A stretch of 64,000 nt of DNA from positions 1 to 64,000 of the forward strand of contig CALKKS010000018.1 of assembly GCA_937995345.1 (NCBI GenBank). Reading direction: 5' to 3'. The translations under genes and the position numbers were made by a program. The DNA is from an uncultured Collinsella sp. (GTDB lineage Bacteria > Actinomycetota > Coriobacteriia > Coriobacteriales > Coriobacteriaceae). Within the stretch, counting starts at the first letter, position 1, and every line of letters starts with the position of its first letter. Shown piece by piece: positions 60,808-64,000 of the stretch. The notes beneath the pieces were generated by a model. It did not search any database and was not told the DNA's origin. It saw nothing but the letters and a program-made list of their open reading frames with translations.

Positions 60808-62580
60808 TCAGTCGAGCTCGTGCGCACGCGCACCTTCGAACTGCATTCGATAGTAACGGGCATAGGTGCCGCCGCGGGCGAGAAGCTGCTCGTGCGTACC
60901 ACGTTCCACAACGCGACCATGCTCGACGGTCGCAATCTCGTCGGCATGTTTAATGGTCGAGAGACGGTGGGCGATGATAATCGTGGTGCGACCGCGCGCC
61001 AGGCGCTCGAGCGACTCCTGCACCGCCTCCTCGCTCTCGTTATCCAAGGCGCTCGTTGCCTCGTCCAGGATCAGGATCTTGGGGTTCTTGAGAAACACGC
61101 GCGCAATGGCTACGCGCTGCTTCTGGCCGCCCGAAAGACGGCTGCCGCGCTCGCCCACGACCGTGTCGTAGCCCTGCGGCAGCGACTCGATGAAGGCATC
61201 GATATTGGCGCGGCGGGCGGCCTCGGCGACCTCTTCTGCCGTGGCGCCCGGCTTGCCGTAGGCGATGTTCTCGCCAATCGTACCGTCAAACAGATAGACA
61301 TCCTGCTGCACGAGGCCAATAGCGCGGCGCAGACTCTGTTGCGTCACGTCGCGCACGTCTTGGCCATCGATGCTGACGGATCCAGCAGCCACGTCATAAA
61401 AGCGCGGCAGCAGCGAACACGTTGTGGACTTGCCACCGCCCGAGGGGCCAACCAGGGCAATGGTCTGTCCGGGCTTGATGGACAGATTCATATGGTCGAT
61501 CACGGGGCGTCCGTCGGCGCTGCCCTCACCCAACTCAACATCCTCGTAGCTAAAGCACACGTCGCGATACTCAACGGCGCCGGCAGTCACCTGCAGATCC
61601 GTGGCGCCCGGCTTGTCCTGGATATCCGGCGCGGTCGAGAGCACCTCGTCCATACGCTTAAAGCCGGCGATAGCCTTCTGATACGTTTCGGCCGAATTGA
61701 CGAGTGTCTCGAGCGGCGTGCAGAACAGCGAAATATAGAGCGCGAAGGTTGCCATATCGACCGCCTGCAGCTGTCCCTGGGCGACCAGCCAGCCGCCCAG
61801 CAGTACCACGATCACATAGAGCACACCCGAGAGCAGGCCATACGTCGCAGTATAGACGCCCATGGCGTGATACATGTTCTCCTTGGACGAAAGATAGCGA
61901 TTGTTGGAGGCGCGGAACTTGAAGCGCTCGGTCTCCTCATTGGCAAAGCTCTTGACCACGCGCATACCCGCCAGCGAATCCTGCAGCTGCGCATTGATGC
62001 CGCTGATCTTTTTGCGGTTGTCGCTAAAGACCTCGCGCATGCGCATGTTCTGCCAAAACATGATGACCGCAAACGCCGCCGTCACCACGGCCATAGCGAG
62101 CGCCAGCACCGGGGCGATGGTAAAGAGGATCACAAACGAGCCGATAATCTCGATGCCGCAGATGATGATCCACTCGGGCACGTGGTGTGCCGCCTCGCAG
62201 ATATCGAACAGGTCGTTGACCACGCGGCTCATCATATCGCCCGAGCTGTTGCGGTCAAAGTACGCAAAGCTAAAGCGCTCATACTGGTCAAACAGGTCCT
62301 CGCGCATCTTGGACTCCATGCGCGCGCCCATCACATGGCCCCAGTAGCTCACAAAGTAGCGGCAGGCGCAGCGGATGGCATACATCAGCACCAGTCCCAC
62401 CGCAATCATACCGAGCGCCTGCATAATGGCAGCCTGACCCTGGGTAAACAACCCGCCGGTCAGATTGCGCAGAATAATAGGAAACGCAAGGTCAATGGCG
62501 GCAAGCACCAGAGCACAAACAGTATCAGCAACAAAAAGCCCCATCTGGGGCTCGTAATACGAGAGAAACCTTTTCAGCAT
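60808..62580 (-). CDS. ABC exporter, fused permease-ATPase
   Basis: A 590-residue half-transporter. Six membrane helices occupy about 1-320 (ABC_membrane), then the ATPase has Walker A LVGPSGGGKSTTC, Q-loop LVQQDVYLFDG, signature LSGGQKQRVAIARVF, Walker B ILILDEATSALD and switch IIAHRLSTIKHAD. It resembles MdlB/MsbA-type multidrug or lipid exporters and should act as a homodimer. The substrate is unknown. TTGAGGATCAC precedes the ATG. Confidence 0.93.
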   Translation of the reverse strand: MLKRFLSYYEPQMGLFVADTVCALVLAAIDLAFPIILRNLTGGLFTQGQAAIMQALGMIAVGLVLMYAIRCACRYFVSYWGHVMGARMESKMREDLFDQYERFSFAYFDRNSSGDMMSRVVNDLFDICEAAHHVPEWIIICGIEIIGSFVILFTIAPVLALAMAVVTAAFAVIMFWQNMRMREVFSDNRKKISGINAQLQDSLAGMRVVKSFANEETERFKFRASNNRYLSSKENMYHAMGVYTATYGLLSGVLYVIVVLLGGWLVAQGQLQAVDMATFALYISLFCTPLETLVNSAETYQKAIAGFKRMDEVLSTAPDIQDKPGATDLQVTAGAVEYRDVCFSYEDVELGEGSADGRPVIDHMNLSIKPGQTIALVGPSGGGKSTTCSLLPRFYDVAAGSVSIDGQDVRDVTQQSLRRAIGLVQQDVYLFDGTIGENIAYGKPGATAEEVAEAARRANIDAFIESLPQGYDTVVGERGSRLSGGQKQRVAIARVFLKNPKILILDEATSALDNESEEAVQESLERLARGRTTIIIAHRLSTIKHADEIATVEHGRVVERGTHEQLLARGGTYARYYRMQFEGARAHELD

Positions 62581-62610
62581 GTGATCCTCAAAGAAATATC
62601 AGCAACGTAA

Positions 62611-62649
62611 GGCCCTGGGACAAAGTAATCAGTAGTACTTGTCCCAGGG
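62611..62649. terminator. Hairpin terminator-like element (GCCCTGGGACAA stem)
   Basis: GCCCTGGGACAA and TTGTCCCAGGGC form a perfect 12-bp stem with a 15-nt loop, between the NUDIX gene and the exporter. No T-run; it carries the GGGACA core of the REP-like class. Confidence 0.6.
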
Positions 62650-62662
62650 CTATCCCCACTCG

Positions 62663-63358
62663 TTAAAGTTCGGTCCCGCCCAAGCGGTGAGCGATACTGT
62701 CACAGGCAAGAGCGCCCACGACGGTCTTGGCGTCTTCGATCTTGCCGTCGAGCACGGCGTCGATCAGCTCGTGCAGCGGCACCAGGTCCACGTTTACGAA
62801 CTCGTCATCATCAGGGTTGGGTGCATCGAACTCGAGCTTGGTGGCCAGGTAGATATGAATGATCTCGTCGCAGAAGCCGCAGGTCGTGACAATCGACGTC
62901 AAAAAGCGAATGCGACCGGCCCTAAAGCCCGTCTCCTCGTGCAGTTCACGCTTGGCGCAATCGAGCGGATCCTCGCCTGGATCGAGCTTGCCGGCGGGAA
63001 TCTCGACCGTCACGCGATCGATCGCCGTGCGGTACTGACGCACCAGCACGATCTTGCCGCTCTCGGTAAGCGCCACAACGGCCGCCGCGCCCGGATGGCG
63101 AATGATGTCGCGGGCGCTGCGGTGGCCGTTGGGCAGCTCCACCTCAAGACGGTGGACGTCGAGGATCTTGCCCTTCCAGGCGCACTCCTCCGAAAGAATC
63201 TTCTCGTGCAGCTCGGCATCGTGCGGGTCGTCATCGCCCAGCACCAGCATCGGCTCGTCGACAACCTCGCCACCCGGCTCGCCCTCGGCGTGCCCATACG
63301 TGCGACCGTCCTGCTCGACGATCTGCGCGTCCACGAGTTCTTCGTTCTTCTCGTCCAT
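62663..63358 (-). CDS. NUDIX hydrolase, ADP-ribose pyrophosphatase-like
   Basis: A 231-residue NUDIX protein with a complete Nudix box, GKLDPGEDPLDCAKRELHEE followed by TGF (about 122-144), and upstream VVALTESGKIVLVRQYRTAI as in ADP-ribose pyrophosphatases. The first 65 residues are an acidic N-terminal extension (DGRTYGHAEGEPGGEV), unusual for the family. The start is set at the ATG 9 nt after AGAGGG; an ATG three codons earlier touches that site. It lies 21 nt after purD. Confidence 0.87.
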   Translation of the reverse strand: MDEKNEELVDAQIVEQDGRTYGHAEGEPGGEVVDEPMLVLGDDDPHDAELHEKILSEECAWKGKILDVHRLEVELPNGHRSARDIIRHPGAAAVVALTESGKIVLVRQYRTAIDRVTVEIPAGKLDPGEDPLDCAKRELHEETGFRAGRIRFLTSIVTTCGFCDEIIHIYLATKLEFDAPNPDDDEFVNVDLVPLHELIDAVLDGKIEDAKTVVGALACDSIAHRLGGTEL

Positions 63359-63379
63359 CCGTCTCATCCCTCTCGGACT

Positions 63380-64000
63380 TTAGGCATCCCAGGCGTCGCG
63401 GCCACGCAGCGCGCGCAGACCGATGTCGTGACGCAGGGTCTTGCCCTCAAAATCAATCTTCTCGCAGGCCTCGTAGGCAAGGTTGCGAGCGTTCTCGAAC
63501 GTGTCACCCAGCGCGGTCACGGCAAGCACTCGGCCACCGTTGGTCACGAGCCGACCGTCCACCACGGCGGTGCCGGCATGGTACACGGTCACGTTCTCCA
63601 TGGCCTCGGCGTCGGCGATGCCGGTAATGACTTTGCCCTTCTCATAGCTGCCGGGGTAGCCCGCGCTCGTCAGGACAACAGCCACAGCCCACTCGTCACG
63701 CCAATCGAGCTCAATCTGATCAAGCTCGCAGTTGGCGCAGGCGAGCATAACCTCGACCAGGTCGTTCTTGAGGCGCGGCAGCACGACCTGCGTCTCGGGG
63801 TCGCCAAAGCGGGCGTTGAACTCCAGCACCTTGGGGCCGGCGGGGGTGAGCATAAAGCCGCCGTACAGGCAGCCGCGGTAGTCAATGCCCTCGGCAGCAA
63901 GCTCGGCCACGGTCTGCTCCATGACCGCCACCATGGTGGCGTGCTCCTCGTCGGTCACGATGGGCACCGGGCTGTAGACGCCCATGCCGCCGGTATTGGG
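63380..64000 (-). CDS. purD: Phosphoribosylamine-glycine ligase, C-terminal part (cut by window edge)
   Basis: The last 206 or so residues of PurD (GAR synthetase, step 2 of purine synthesis). The ATP-grasp motifs NTGGMGVYSPVP, GCLYGGFMLTPAGPKVLEFN and ARFGDPETQVVLPRLKND are followed by the C-terminal domain with TSAGYPGSYEKGKVITG and GRVLAVTALGDTFENAR. The frame is open to the window end, where the 5' part is missing. Confidence 0.95.
   Translation of the reverse strand, partial: PNTGGMGVYSPVPIVTDEEHATMVAVMEQTVAELAAEGIDYRGCLYGGFMLTPAGPKVLEFNARFGDPETQVVLPRLKNDLVEVMLACANCELDQIELDWRDEWAVAVVLTSAGYPGSYEKGKVITGIADAEAMENVTVYHAGTAVVDGRLVTNGGRVLAVTALGDTFENARNLAYEACEKIDFEGKTLRHDIGLRALRGRDAWDA

Overview
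The window looks like a chromosomal segment of a gut Coriobacteriia species, most likely Collinsella or a close relative. The signs are high GC with strong third-position GC bias, good Shine-Dalgarno sites before nearly every gene, a LuxR-type regulator fused to a 12-helix membrane domain (a family expanded in Coriobacteriia), an Nfn-type ferredoxin:NADP oxidoreductase, LPXTG-like surface proteins with a class B sortase, and many short intergenic palindromes. The genus is an inference; no rRNA is present.

Layout. 1-2.2 kb: an AlbA/Schlafen-type ATP-binding regulator, three copies of a 55-nt palindrome and an initiator tRNA. 2.4-17.3 kb: housekeeping genes: coaX; a folP-folK fusion with a biotin-ligase-like gene; a sirtuin diverging from exonuclease III; a complete vitamin-type ECF transporter (T, double ATPase, S); glmU-prs; pth; nfnA-nfnB. 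17.3-28.7 kb: two large cell-wall proteins with LAxTG sorting signals, sharing 3' ends, 55-nt repeat arrays and upstream palindromes, next to a divergent membrane LuxR regulator. 28.7-30.1 kb: a solitary AAA+ ATPase cassette between perfect 63-bp direct repeats, with a phased TTGAG array before it. 30.1-37.3 kb: a cytidylate-kinase-like gene, a polar amino-acid ABC importer, yqeY, a parvulin-type foldase, a lone PTS IIA and a PIN/RHH toxin-antitoxin pair. 37.5-44.8 kb: purN-purM-purF, a CmpB-family membrane protein, a MoaE-like gene, sortase B and purE. 45.1-51.5 kb: a giant multimodular GH31 glycosidase anchored through IPNTG. 51.5-54.9 kb: a lower-GC accessory island with a possible MITE, a RelE/Phd pair and an AAA_14/DUF4143 ATPase. 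54.9-64 kb: carA-carB, a membrane-anchored unknown, an ABC exporter, a NUDIX hydrolase and the 3' part of purD.

The housekeeping content covers purine and pyrimidine synthesis (prs, purDEFMN, carAB), folate, CoA, UDP-GlcNAc and redox balance. The accessory content covers surface display (three wall-anchored proteins plus sortase B), mucin- or glycan-directed hydrolysis, and selfish or regulatory modules. Intergenic DNA is crowded with hairpins in two main classes: a fixed-length 55-nt palindrome often found in 80/81-nt arrays, and REP-like hairpins sharing a GGGACAG core with varying stems.
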